DNA from: Acidimicrobiia bacterium
GTDB lineage: Bacteria > Actinomycetota > Acidimicrobiia > Spongiisociales > Spongiisociaceae
Reading direction: 5' to 3'
Length of the DNA: 53,853 bases
NCBI GenBank assembly: GCA_011523395.1
Contig: WTGW01000205.1
Span: forward strand, 1-53,853
Shown: in pieces, positions 24,959-34,056 of the stretch
How the letters are laid out: every line of letters starts with the position of its first letter
Numbering within the stretch: the stretch's first letter is position 1
Position numbers and translations under genes: made by a program
The notes under the pieces: model-generated
The model's input: only the letters and a program-made list of their open reading frames with translations
Database searches by the model: none
Told to the model about the DNA's origin: nothing

Positions 24959-26023
24959 GTGACCCTCCCGAAGACCATGCGAGCCATGGCACTGGCGGAG
25001 CTCGGAGGTCCCCACTGCATCATGGACACCAACCTGCCGGTACCGGAACCGGCGGAGGACGAGGTGCTGATCCGGGTCCGGACGGTGGCCGTGAACCACC
25101 AGGATCTCTTCACCATGTCGGGCAGGGCCCATATGGCGAACCTCTCGTTTCCACATGTCATGGGAATAGATCCATCGGGAGTGGTTGCCGGGTGCGGTTC
25201 TCGGGTCACTTCCCTAGCGGTCGGCCGGCGGGTGGTCGTCAAACCTCCGATCGCTTGCGATGCCTGCGAATTCTGCGCTCGAGGCGAGGACGACTCCTGT
25301 CCCTCCCTCCATAACGTGGGCGTCCACCGGTGGGGCGGACATGCCGAGTACGTGACGGTGCCGGAGCGCAGCGTGTACCCCATCTCATCCGGTCTGACCC
25401 ACGCGAAGGCCACCGCACTGGCCCACTCGTTTCCAGTCGCGGAGCAGATGTTCACCCGGGTAGGACTGACCGGGGACGATGTGGTGGTGGTAGCGGGCGC
25501 ATCCGGCGCCATCGGTTCCGCCGCGGTCCAGCTCGCCAAGCTGGCCGGTGCGTTCGTCATCGGCGCGGCCGGCTCGCCCGATCGGGCGGCGCGGGCGGCC
25601 GCAGCCGGCGCGGACGCCACCGTCGACTACACCGCCGAGCCCGACTTCGCAGGCACAGTGCGCAGCATCGTCCCCGAGGGCGTCACCCTCTTCCTCGACC
25701 CTGCCAGCAACCCGGACGTGTGGAAAGAGGTGCTCAAGACACTCCGGAACCGGGCCCGGGTGGTGGTCTGCGGGTCGCACGCCGGCCCGATGGTCCAAAT
25801 CAACAACAACTGGCTGTTCCGGTCGCGGGTGGCGATTTACGGAAGCGCGGGATCCACGCGGCGGGGGATGCGGCGCTGCCTCGACCTGGCCGGAGCAGGC
25901 CGCATCGATCCGGCCATCGACTCGGTCCGACCCCTCGGCGACATCCGCGAGGCCTACGCCGACCTGGGTTCGAGGCGCAACGTCGGCAAGATCGTCCTGC
26001 GTGTCGCGGACGGAGACTGGTAG
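24959..26023 (+). CDS. Medium-chain dehydrogenase/reductase without the catalytic zinc ligand
   Basis: A 354-residue MDR protein with the Rossmann motif GASGAIGSAA (around 181). The four structural-zinc cysteines are present (Cys100, 103, 106, 114), but the catalytic-zinc Cys is replaced in 'VNHQD' (Asn46-His47) and the usual GHE is GID. This pattern belongs to quinone-reductase or enoyl-reductase-like members, not true alcohol dehydrogenases. Cofactor is NAD(P)H. GTG start. It ends 12 bp from the convergent Mo-hydroxylase gene. Confidence 0.82.
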   Translation: MTLPKTMRAMALAELGGPHCIMDTNLPVPEPAEDEVLIRVRTVAVNHQDLFTMSGRAHMANLSFPHVMGIDPSGVVAGCGSRVTSLAVGRRVVVKPPIACDACEFCARGEDDSCPSLHNVGVHRWGGHAEYVTVPERSVYPISSGLTHAKATALAHSFPVAEQMFTRVGLTGDDVVVVAGASGAIGSAAVQLAKLAGAFVIGAAGSPDRAARAAAAGADATVDYTAEPDFAGTVRSIVPEGVTLFLDPASNPDVWKEVLKTLRNRARVVVCGSHAGPMVQINNNWLFRSRVAIYGSAGSTRRGMRRCLDLAGAGRIDPAIDSVRPLGDIREAYADLGSRRNVGKIVLRVADGDW

Positions 26024-26035
26024 GGGGCGGCTGAC

Positions 26036-28288
26036 CTAGCGGGTTGAGCGGATGGCCTCCCACACCCGGGCCGGGGTCAGGGGGAAGTTCAGGGATGTCG
26101 CCCCTTCGTCGCGCAGGGCGTCGTACACGGCGTTCAGGATCGCAGGCGGTGCCCCGATGCAGCCGGCCTCGCCGGTTCCCTTGACACCGAGAGGATTGCC
26201 GGGGGCCGGAGTGGTGGTCCGCCGCGCGGTCAGCGGGAGGGGCTGGGTGGCCGTGGGCACGAGATAACCGGCCAGGTTGGCGTTGATGGGCTGCCCGTCG
26301 GCGTTGTACACGACCTCCTCCAGGAGCGCCTCCCCGATGCCCTGCATGATCGAGCCGTGTACCTGGCCCTCGACGATCATCGGATTCAGCACGTTGCCGC
26401 AGTCATCGACGGCTACGAGGGACAGCAGGCCCACCTCGCCCGTCTCGCGTTCCACCTCGACGACTGCCACGTAGGTTCCGAAGGGGAAGGTCAGCGTGGC
26501 GCCGGTGTACATCTCCTCGGCCGCCAGCTCGACGCCGGTGGCTCGCGACTCGGCGGCAACCTCGGCGAGCGTGACGGTAGTGCCCGGGGAGCCGACGACT
26601 CCGAAGCCCCCGTCCACCAGGACGAGATCCGCCTCTGATGCCTCGAGCATGCCGGCGGCGACCGCCCGGGCGCGGGCGCGAACCTCGATGGCCGTTCGAA
26701 GGATCGCCGAGCCGCCGAGCTGGGTGGAGCGGCTCGCGAAGCTTCCGACACCGTCTGCCACCTCGCCCGTATCCCCCGCGTAGAACGTCACCTCCTCGGT
26801 GGGCACGGAGAACACGCCGGCTGCTATCTGGGACCAGACCGTACGGTGTCCCTGGCCGGAGGGAGTCGATCCGGTCCTCACGACCACACCGCCGTCCCGG
26901 CTGATCTCGACCCTGCCGTACTCGCCCGATCCGGTCGTGCCCCCGGCGCGCTCGATGAACGAGCCGATACCGACACCGATGGGATCGCCCCCGCCGGCTC
27001 GCCGTTCCGCCTGGAGTTTCCGCCACCGGGCCACATCGGCCGTGTCGATGGCCAGCTCCAGCGCGGCTGCGTAATCACCCGAGTCGTAGACGAAACCGGT
27101 GTGGCTCCTGAAGGGGAAGTCGGCCGGATCGACGAAGTTACGCCTCCGCACCTCCTCGGGAAGCAACCCGGCGGCATGCGCGAACGTATCCACCGCCCGT
27201 TCGACGGCGATGGCCGCCTCGGGCCTGCCGGCGCCACGGTACGGGCCGACCGGTGCCCTGCTGGTGACGACCGCGATTGCGGTGGCCTCGAGATGCTCGA
27301 TGTCGTAAGGACCTTGGATCACGGGCAGGGTGTAGAAGGGAACCCGAGCGCCGGAGCACGGGTAAGCCCCGGAATCGCCCACTATCTCGGCGGCGAGGTA
27401 GCGGATCCGCCCGTCGCGGTCACCGCCGACCCGCATGGTGATGTGCTGGGCTCGGCCATGGGCACCGCACATGAGCTGCTCGGTCCGGCTCTGGAGCCAT
27501 GCGGTCGGCCTACCCAGACGCTGGGCTATGGCCGCCACGACGGGATACTCCGGATAGAACTGGCCCTTGGTTCCGAACGCTCCGCCCACATCCGGGACCC
27601 TCGCCCTGATGCTGGACGGGTCGACGCCCAGCATCCCTCCGAGTTGTCTCGACAGCGCCGCAGGCGCCTGGTGGCCGCACCAGACCTCGAGGCCGGGGCC
27701 CGCCGGACGGGCGAGTATGGCCAGGGGCTCGATGGTCACCGGCGAGATCCTGGGAATGTCCACCTCTGCGGAAGCCTCGATCTCCGCAGCGGGTCGGGGT
27801 CCTTCTGTCATGATCGTGGCGCGGTGGGCGATGTTCGAGCCTGTATCCGGGAACAGCAGCACGTCACCGGCCTGCGCGGAGTCGACGTCCACGGCGGGGA
27901 GTTCCTCGGCCTCGATCCACACCGACCCGGCGGCGTCCACCGCTTGGACAGCCGACTCGGCAACGACCACCGCAACCGGCTCTCCCACGTAACGCACCCG
28001 GTCGCGGGCCAGGGGCGGCTGGCCCATGCCGGCGGCCCCGGGTGCGCCCGGATGGGGCGACGACGGCATATCCGGCAAGCCGAGGTCGTCGGCGCCGAAG
28101 ACGGCCACGACGCCCGGAAGGCCCCGGGCGCCGCCGAGGTCCGGCGGCAACAGCCTGCCGTGGGCGACCGGGCTGCGGACGAACGCACAGTGAAGGGTGC
28201 CGGCTCCCACCATGTCTCCGACAAACCGACCGGCCCCGGTGATCAGCGGAGGGTCCTCCAGCCGAACCGGCGCGTGGCCCAGATCCAT
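26036..28288 (-). CDS. Molybdenum hydroxylase large subunit (form II CoxL-like), second system
   Basis: A 750-residue molybdopterin subunit. Visible: Mo-pterin loop GGAFGTKG, active-site loop PYRGAGRPEA (classic form II) and the catalytic Glu in KGTGEAGCIGAP. It lacks FAD and 2Fe-2S partner genes in this operon; it may borrow those at 2010-3376 or have distant partners. It lies 6 bp downstream of the E1 beta gene as the last of a seven-gene unit. The substrate is probably a carbonyl or heterocycle of the same pathway (inference). Confidence 0.9.
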   Translation of the reverse strand: MDLGHAPVRLEDPPLITGAGRFVGDMVGAGTLHCAFVRSPVAHGRLLPPDLGGARGLPGVVAVFGADDLGLPDMPSSPHPGAPGAAGMGQPPLARDRVRYVGEPVAVVVAESAVQAVDAAGSVWIEAEELPAVDVDSAQAGDVLLFPDTGSNIAHRATIMTEGPRPAAEIEASAEVDIPRISPVTIEPLAILARPAGPGLEVWCGHQAPAALSRQLGGMLGVDPSSIRARVPDVGGAFGTKGQFYPEYPVVAAIAQRLGRPTAWLQSRTEQLMCGAHGRAQHITMRVGGDRDGRIRYLAAEIVGDSGAYPCSGARVPFYTLPVIQGPYDIEHLEATAIAVVTSRAPVGPYRGAGRPEAAIAVERAVDTFAHAAGLLPEEVRRRNFVDPADFPFRSHTGFVYDSGDYAAALELAIDTADVARWRKLQAERRAGGGDPIGVGIGSFIERAGGTTGSGEYGRVEISRDGGVVVRTGSTPSGQGHRTVWSQIAAGVFSVPTEEVTFYAGDTGEVADGVGSFASRSTQLGGSAILRTAIEVRARARAVAAGMLEASEADLVLVDGGFGVVGSPGTTVTLAEVAAESRATGVELAAEEMYTGATLTFPFGTYVAVVEVERETGEVGLLSLVAVDDCGNVLNPMIVEGQVHGSIMQGIGEALLEEVVYNADGQPINANLAGYLVPTATQPLPLTARRTTTPAPGNPLGVKGTGEAGCIGAPPAILNAVYDALRDEGATSLNFPLTPARVWEAIRSTR

Positions 28289-28294
28289 GGTTGC

Positions 28295-29281
28295 CTACCC
28301 GGCAGCGCTGTCCGTTACCGCCCGGACGGCCGCGACGATCTTGTCGGTGGTCGGTTCTACGTACTGCTCGAGCGGCGGGCTGAACGGGATGGGCACGTCG
28401 GCCGTGGTAACCCGGATCGGAGCGGTCTCCAGGTCGCCGAACGCCCGTTCCGTGACCACGGCGGTGATCTCGGCGGCCACGCCGCACCGGCGATGGCACT
28501 CGTCCACCACGACCAGGCGTCCGGTCTTGGCCACGGATTCAAGGATCGTCTCCTCGTCCAGGGGCGACAGCGTGCGCGGATCGACCACCTCCACGTCGAT
28601 CCCCTCGGCGCTCAGGGTCTCTGCCGCCTCCAGCGCACGCAGGACCATCCAGGAGGAGGCGAACACGGTGACGTCCCCGCCCTGCCGCTTGACGTCGGCG
28701 ACCCCGAAGGGGATGGAGAAGTCCTTGTCGTCGGGTACCGGGCCACTGGTGTCGAACAGGCGGACGTGATCCACCCAGGCGGTCGGGTTGTCGGACGCCG
28801 CGGCAGTGTTGACCAGCCCCATCACGTCCCGGGGCGTGGAGGGCGCCATGATCTCGAGCCCCGGCGTGTTCCAGAGCATCGCCTGGGGGCTGTGGGAATG
28901 TTGGGCCGCCCCTCCTCCGCGGATTCCGTGGTTGAAGTGGAAGACCATCGGCACCTTGGTGGCGCCGCCCGACATGTAGTGGATGTTGGCCGCCTCGTTG
29001 ACGATCTGGGGGAAGGCCTGGAACATGAAGCTGGCGGTGGCCATGTCCACGATGGGCCTCAACCCGGCCAGCGCCGCTCCTATGGCCACGCCCACGTACC
29101 CGACCTCGGCGATCGGGGGGTGGTAAACGCGGCCCGCGTAGTCGGCATGCAGGCGGGCCATGATCGCCCGGTGCTTGGTGAGGCCCAGGAAGTAGAGGCC
29201 CATGAGGTGGACCCGCTCGTCGGTCGCCATCTGGTGGCGGAGCGACTCGACCAGCGCCTCGGCGTAAAGCATCTCGCGCAT
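28295..29281 (-). CDS. 2-oxoacid dehydrogenase E1 beta subunit, pair 1
   Basis: A 328-residue transketolase-like beta subunit (start MREMLYAEALVESLRHQM; 'PIAEVGYVGVAIGAALAGLRP'; 'GLEIMAPSTPRDVMGLV'). With its alpha partner it forms the ThDP-dependent heterotetramer that decarboxylates 2-oxoacids or cleaves acetoin. It lies 12 bp after the alpha gene. No E2 or E3 gene is in the window, so the acyl acceptor or electron carrier is unclear. Confidence 0.9.
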   Translation of the reverse strand: MREMLYAEALVESLRHQMATDERVHLMGLYFLGLTKHRAIMARLHADYAGRVYHPPIAEVGYVGVAIGAALAGLRPIVDMATASFMFQAFPQIVNEAANIHYMSGGATKVPMVFHFNHGIRGGGAAQHSHSPQAMLWNTPGLEIMAPSTPRDVMGLVNTAAASDNPTAWVDHVRLFDTSGPVPDDKDFSIPFGVADVKRQGGDVTVFASSWMVLRALEAAETLSAEGIDVEVVDPRTLSPLDEETILESVAKTGRLVVVDECHRRCGVAAEITAVVTERAFGDLETAPIRVTTADVPIPFSPPLEQYVEPTTDKIVAAVRAVTDSAAG

Positions 29282-29293
29282 ATCGATCCTCTC

Positions 29294-30313
29294 CTAGGCG
29301 TAGACGGACTCGAGGGCGCTGGCCACGGGAGGGTAGGGACTGTCGAGGGCGAACCGGACGCCGCGTTCGATCTGGTCCTTGACCTGCTCGTCCATCGCCA
29401 ACGCTTTGCTGGAGGTCAGCACTCCGGCCGAGAGCAGTTCCCGGACGTAGCGGAGCAGCCCGTCCTGCTCGGTGTGCCAGACCGCGTAGTCGGCCGGGAT
29501 GGCCGAGGGGTCCCAGGCGTAGGAGAGATCGGTCGGACCGGTGAGGAGTTGTGGCCAGATCGGCCGGCTCCCCGGCCACCGGACCGTGAGCGCCTCGATG
29601 AAGGTGGGACCACCGCCGGCGCGGGCTCGCCCGACGGCTGTCGCCATCGCATCGTGGACCGCTCCGGTGTCGGTGCCGTCCACCGTGATCGTGGGGACCT
29701 TGAAGGCGGCCGCCAGGTCGGTGAGCGGGGCTGCCGCCATGGTGGAGGACGGGTACTCGTTGGCCTTCTGCCCGAGTGCCTCCAGGCTGTTGTTCTCGCA
29801 CAGGTAGATGACGGGAAGGCTCTCTAGGGCGGCGATGTTGATCGACTCGTGGAAGGTGCCCTCCTCCAGGGCCCCGTCACCGAACAGGCACACGGACACG
29901 CGATCCCTCCCGAGCCGGGAGAAGGCGAACGCGGCCCCGGTCGCGAGGGGTGTGCAGCCCCCGGTGGCCGCCGACGTGGTCGGGAAGCCGTTCTCGACCG
30001 AGGCGATGTGGAGGGTGCCCCCCTTGCCGCGGTTGGTCCCCGTCTCCTTTCCGAGGATCTCGGCGAACATGGCGGCCGGGTCGGTGCCCCTGGCCAGCAG
30101 GTGACCGTGGTTGCGGTGGGTGGTGAAGCCCACGTCTCCCGGCTCGAGCTGCGCCAGGGCCGGCACGCCGGTGGCCTCCTGGCCGATGTAGACGTGGAAG
30201 TGGCCGACGGCGTACTCGCCGGCCAGGTCGATCAGCCCCTCCTCGAAGCGGCGGATGACCAGCATCCGGCGCAGGTAGTCCGTGAGGCGATCGGCCCGTA
30301 GGTCGGGGATCAC
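29294..30313 (-). CDS. 2-oxoacid dehydrogenase E1 alpha subunit, pair 1
   Basis: A 339-residue thiamine diphosphate-binding subunit: motif GDGALEEGTFHESIN ... CENN, the phosphorylation-loop-like 'HRNHGHLLARGTD' and 'NRGKGGTLHI'. GTG 30313 is chosen because it overlaps the previous stop (GTGA) and follows GGGAGGAAG; a longer ATG 18 codons upstream lies inside the neighbouring gene. It is paired with the beta subunit at 28295. It resembles acetoin dehydrogenase or branched-chain E1 proteins; the substrate is unresolved. Confidence 0.9.
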   Translation of the reverse strand: MIPDLRADRLTDYLRRMLVIRRFEEGLIDLAGEYAVGHFHVYIGQEATGVPALAQLEPGDVGFTTHRNHGHLLARGTDPAAMFAEILGKETGTNRGKGGTLHIASVENGFPTTSAATGGCTPLATGAAFAFSRLGRDRVSVCLFGDGALEEGTFHESINIAALESLPVIYLCENNSLEALGQKANEYPSSTMAAAPLTDLAAAFKVPTITVDGTDTGAVHDAMATAVGRARAGGGPTFIEALTVRWPGSRPIWPQLLTGPTDLSYAWDPSAIPADYAVWHTEQDGLLRYVRELLSAGVLTSSKALAMDEQVKDQIERGVRFALDSPYPPVASALESVYA

Positions 30314-31319
30314 GTTCTTCCTCCCTTCTGTCCATCGGTCCGGGGCGGGGCCTCGCCGAGCAGGCATCGCACCGCCCCCACGATGTCTCCGGAACCGGGA
30401 ACGAACGCGTCCTCCAACTCCGGGGCGGCGCCCACCGGGGCGAACGGCGCCCCCACCCGGGCTATCGGAGCCCTGGTGCGGACACCGGGGGCGGCTTGGA
30501 GCCGGGCCACCACCTCGGCGCCCACCCCGCCGGTAGTGACGGCCTCGTGAGCTACCACCGCCCTACCCGTCCGGCGCAATGAGGCCACAGCCGGTTCCAG
30601 ATCGAGTGGAGCCAGCCAGCGGAGGTCGATCACCTCGCACCCGATGCCGTCCGCTGCCAGGGTATCGGCCGCGGCCAGCGCGTGGTGCACCATCCTCGAG
30701 TAGGAGACGATCGTCACATGGTCGCCGCGCCGCCGCACTACGGATCCCGACGCCGGCTCGTTGCCCGTGACCTCGCCCTTCGTCCAGTACAGACCCCGGT
30801 GCTCCATGTACACCACCGGGTTGTCGTCGGCGATCGCGACCTCGATCAGCCTGGCGGCATCACCCGGAAAGGCGGGCGCCACCACCTTGAGGCCCGGCGT
30901 GTGCAGGAACCAGGCTTCGAGGCTCTGGGAGTGGTGGGCGCCGAACCGCCCGCTCACGCCGCCCTGGACCCGTACCGTGAGCGGCACCCGCAGAAGGCCC
31001 CGGTCATGAAGCCCAGCTTGGCGGCGTGGTTGACCAGCTGGTCCATCGCCAGGGTGGCGAAGTCGACGAACATGATCTCGACGACCGGGCGCAGGCCGGT
31101 TGCCGCCGCCCCGGTGGCCATGCCCATCACGGTGGCCTCGCTGATCGGGGTGTCGAGGATGCGGCCCTTCCCGAACTCGTCCGCCAAGCCCTTGGTCGCT
31201 CCGAAGGGACCGCCGTATCCCACGTCCTCACCCAGCACGATGACCGAGGGGTCGGAACGCATGGATGACTGCAACCCCTGCCGCACAGCCTCGATGTACC
31301 GGATCCGGGCTGCCATCAC
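30310..31319 (-). pseudogene. 2-oxoacid dehydrogenase E1 beta subunit, pair 2, frameshifted
   Basis: Two ORFs together encode one E1 beta chain: 31319 to about 31000 (MMAARIRYIEAVRQGLQ ... LGFMTG) and the rest from about 30999 to 30310 (LRVPLTVRVQGGVSGR ...). A C4 run at 30998-31001 is one base short; a fifth C would restore MTGGLLRVPLTVR and a 336-residue protein. The downstream alpha gene remains coupled through GTGA, and the upstream alpha gene overlaps the start. The break is either a real single-base deletion, a homopolymer sequencing error, or (least likely) a recoding site. Confidence 0.85.
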
Positions 31320-32275
31320 ACGTACACGTCGCCGGTTACGCCCGCCGGGTCGGCGGGGGGATCCGCCAGGGCCTGCTCGGCCGTCACGGCAACCCGGGTC
31401 CGGGCCGCGGCCTCGACGTCATCCAGGGACCCCGGCGGAACCCCCGACTCGGCCAGATGCCTGGCGAAGCGGGCGACCGGGTCCTTCCGCTTCCACTCCT
31501 CCCGTTCGGACAACGTCCGGTAGCGGGCCGGGTCTCCTTCGTAATGACCCCGGAGGCGGTGGGTGAGCACCTCCACGAAGGAGGGTCCGCCCCCGCCCCG
31601 GGCGCGGTCCACGGCCTCCGTCACGGCGTCCCTGACCGCCAGGACGTCACCACCGTCCACGGTGACGGCCGGGATCGAGTAGACGGATGCGTAATCGGCC
31701 AGGCGCTCCACCACCGTGTGGGCGGACAGGGGAGAGAACTCGACGTACCCGTTGTTCTCGCACACCAGTACCACCGGCAGGTTCCACAGCGCGGCGATGT
31801 TGAGGCTCTCGTGGAAGGGACCGCTCTGGCCGGCCCCGTCGCCGAAGAAGGCCACCGAGATCCGGTCCTCGTCGCGCGTGACGCTGGTCAGGGCCGCACC
31901 CAGCGCCAGGGGGATGTTCCCGGCCACCACCCCGGTGGCGGTCACGAAGCCGACCTCGGGAGCGGAGATGTGCATCGATCCGCCCTTCCCCTTGCAGTAG
32001 CCCGTGGACCGTCCGGCGATCTCGGCCATCAACCGGCGTAGGTCGGCGCCCTTGGCGATGGCGTGGGCGTGGGAGCGGTGGGTGCCGAAGGCGTAGTCGC
32101 CCCGGCGGAGGGCGGCGCAAGTTCCGACCGCCGATCCCTCCTGTCCGATCCCCAGGTGGATCAGACCGGCCACCTTGCCGGCGGCGTACAGTTCCGACAC
32201 CTTCTCCTCGAACGCCCTGATCAGCCACATCCGCGCCAGGATCTCCAGATCCGTCAACGGGCGGGTTCGGGTCAT
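31316..32275 (-). CDS. 2-oxoacid dehydrogenase E1 alpha subunit, pair 2
   Basis: A 319-residue ThDP-binding alpha subunit with GDGAGQSGPFHESLN ... VCENN and 'YCKGKGGSMHIS'. ATG 32275 is preferred: it begins at the family N-terminus (LTDLEILARMWLIRAFEE) and lies 5 bp after the HyuB stop, while a longer start would cross into HyuB. Its stop overlaps the frameshifted beta gene's ATG. It is clearly diverged from the pair 1 alpha subunit, so the two E1 enzymes probably differ in substrate. Confidence 0.9.
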   Translation of the reverse strand: MTRTRPLTDLEILARMWLIRAFEEKVSELYAAGKVAGLIHLGIGQEGSAVGTCAALRRGDYAFGTHRSHAHAIAKGADLRRLMAEIAGRSTGYCKGKGGSMHISAPEVGFVTATGVVAGNIPLALGAALTSVTRDEDRISVAFFGDGAGQSGPFHESLNIAALWNLPVVLVCENNGYVEFSPLSAHTVVERLADYASVYSIPAVTVDGGDVLAVRDAVTEAVDRARGGGGPSFVEVLTHRLRGHYEGDPARYRTLSEREEWKRKDPVARFARHLAESGVPPGSLDDVEAAARTRVAVTAEQALADPPADPAGVTGDVYV

Positions 32276-32280
32276 GCCGG

Positions 32281-34056
32281 TTAGGTCTCGGTCTCGGTCT
32301 CGGTCTCGCCTGTGGAGCTTCGGAGCATCCGGGTCTGGTCCCGGTCGACGGTCATGGTCTCGGTGTCGATCGCCACTTTGTAGACGTTCCGGGCGTGGCT
32401 GGGGGTCACCCACTCGTTGCGCACGTCCTCGAGCACCTTTTCGGGGTCTCGCTCAGTGGGATCACCCACCCCGCCTCCGCCGCCGCTGACCTTCCCGAGG
32501 ATCTCCCCGCTCTTGATCTGCACCATGCGGTGGGTACGGGCCGGGATGATCTCCTCTCCCCGGCGGACGTACATCCTCGACAGGGGACCGTCCTCGCCCC
32601 CGACCGCTCCCGGCGGCTGGGTCAGGTCGCCGTCCGAACTGCCGGTTGCCACCCCTACGTCCCCGCCGACGTTCTCGACCTCCCAGAGCATGCCCGAGCC
32701 GCCCCTCCAGCGGCCGGCCCCCGACATGTCCGGCACGTAGTGGTAGCGCACCGCCCGCCAAGGGAAGCGGATCTCGATCTCCTCCACGCTGCCGCGCTGG
32801 ATCGAGCCTAGGCCGGACATTCCCATGGCGCCCTCGAACCCGTCGTAGCCCCACACCGCTCCCGAGCCCCCGTCGGCATCGGTGGTGGTCTGCACGTAGC
32901 GCTCGCCGGTGCGGGGATCGACGCCTGCGATGTAGTGGCCCCTCCGGCGGCCCCATCCGGCGATGGCCTTGTCCGGCATGGCCTTCGATAGGGCGCTGAC
33001 CGTCGCCTCCAGCACTTGGGTCCCCACGTTCACCGGGGATCCACCCACCGTCGCCGGATACTGGGCGTTGCAGACGGAGCCCTCCGGGGCGACCACCGTG
33101 ATGGGGCGCATGCTGCCCTCGTTGTGGAACTCCGAGTAGGCGGGATCGAAGTAGAGGAAGCTGCCCGCCACGGCTCGGCTGTAGGTGGACGAGTAGACGC
33201 AGTTCACGAACCCCTTCCGCTGGGCGTCGCTCTCCGAGAAGTCCAGGATCAGCTCGTCGCCCTTGATGGTGGCCGCGCAGCGGACCCACACCAGTTCGTC
33301 GAGAACTGTGCCGTCGTCGTCGGTGGCCGACTCGCCGTAGTAGGTCCCGTCGGGGACCTCCGCGAGCTGGGCGCGCACGTTGGCCTCCATCCGGTCCAGC
33401 ATCTCCTCCACCGCATCCTTGACCGTCGGGACGCCGTACTTGTCGAGCAGGGTGACGATCCGGTTGTCGCACACCTGCAGCGCCGCCATCAGGGCGTAGT
33501 TGTCGATCTTGACCCCGTCGGGCCACCGGACGTTGTTCCAGATGAGCTCCAGCACGTCGGTGCGTTCCCGGCCCCGGTCGTAGATCTTGATGGGTGGGAT
33601 CATCAACCCTTCGGCATGTATGTCGTAGCCGTTGGGGAAGTAGCCACCGGGGAACGATCCTCCCGTATCCATCTGGTGGCCCCGGGTCAGGGCGACGAAC
33701 ACCAACTCGTCCTCGTAGAAGATCGGCCTGAAGAAACCCCAGTCGGGGAGGTGGTTGCAGTAACCCTTGTAGGGGTCGTTGCAGATGATCACATCTCCCG
33801 GATGCAGGTCGTCGCCGAACTTGTCGAGGATGTACTCCACCGAGAACTGCTGCGACAGGAACATGGACGTGGGCCCTTCGGGCACCGCGATGGTGCGGGC
33901 CTGCGCGTCCCAGATACCGGCCGCCATGTCGTGGAGTTGGGCGATCAGGTAGTTCTGGGCGGTGCGGTCGATGACGTAGCGCATCTCGCGGCCCATGCTC
34001 TGGAACGAGTTCCAGATGGTCGAGAGGGTGATCGGGTCGACGGGACCGGGTTTCAT
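32281..34056 (-). CDS. Hydantoinase/oxoprolinase B-type subunit (HyuB family)
   Basis: A 591-residue beta subunit of the ATP-dependent hydantoinase, oxoprolinase and acetophenone/acetone carboxylase family. Recognisable segments: 'LHPGDVIICNDPYKGYCNH' and the glycine-rich 'GKVSGGGGGVGDP' near the C-terminus. It overlaps HyuA (ATGA), so the two form one complex. The last residues are an (Glu-Thr)4 tail from a hexanucleotide repeat. It cleaves or carboxylates a cyclic amide, imide or ketone using ATP; which one is not decidable. Confidence 0.9.
   Translation of the reverse strand: MKPGPVDPITLSTIWNSFQSMGREMRYVIDRTAQNYLIAQLHDMAAGIWDAQARTIAVPEGPTSMFLSQQFSVEYILDKFGDDLHPGDVIICNDPYKGYCNHLPDWGFFRPIFYEDELVFVALTRGHQMDTGGSFPGGYFPNGYDIHAEGLMIPPIKIYDRGRERTDVLELIWNNVRWPDGVKIDNYALMAALQVCDNRIVTLLDKYGVPTVKDAVEEMLDRMEANVRAQLAEVPDGTYYGESATDDDGTVLDELVWVRCAATIKGDELILDFSESDAQRKGFVNCVYSSTYSRAVAGSFLYFDPAYSEFHNEGSMRPITVVAPEGSVCNAQYPATVGGSPVNVGTQVLEATVSALSKAMPDKAIAGWGRRRGHYIAGVDPRTGERYVQTTTDADGGSGAVWGYDGFEGAMGMSGLGSIQRGSVEEIEIRFPWRAVRYHYVPDMSGAGRWRGGSGMLWEVENVGGDVGVATGSSDGDLTQPPGAVGGEDGPLSRMYVRRGEEIIPARTHRMVQIKSGEILGKVSGGGGGVGDPTERDPEKVLEDVRNEWVTPSHARNVYKVAIDTETMTVDRDQTRMLRSSTGETETETET
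32284..32307. repeat. GGTCTC hexanucleotide repeat, four units
   Basis: Four perfect GGTCTC units sit directly before the HyuB stop codon and encode (Glu-Thr)4 on the minus strand. Unit changes would lengthen or shorten the tail by two residues without changing frame. Confidence 0.85.

Noticed and set aside
26846-29827. A 993-codon open frame on the plus strand
   Set aside because: It lies antisense to the Mo-hydroxylase and E1 genes, has repetitive Gly/His/Arg/Asp composition and no domain; it is a by-product of high third-position GC.
30310-31319. Two separate small genes in place of one frameshifted E1 beta
   Set aside because: The two pieces align end to end with a single E1 beta chain and one missing base restores the frame.
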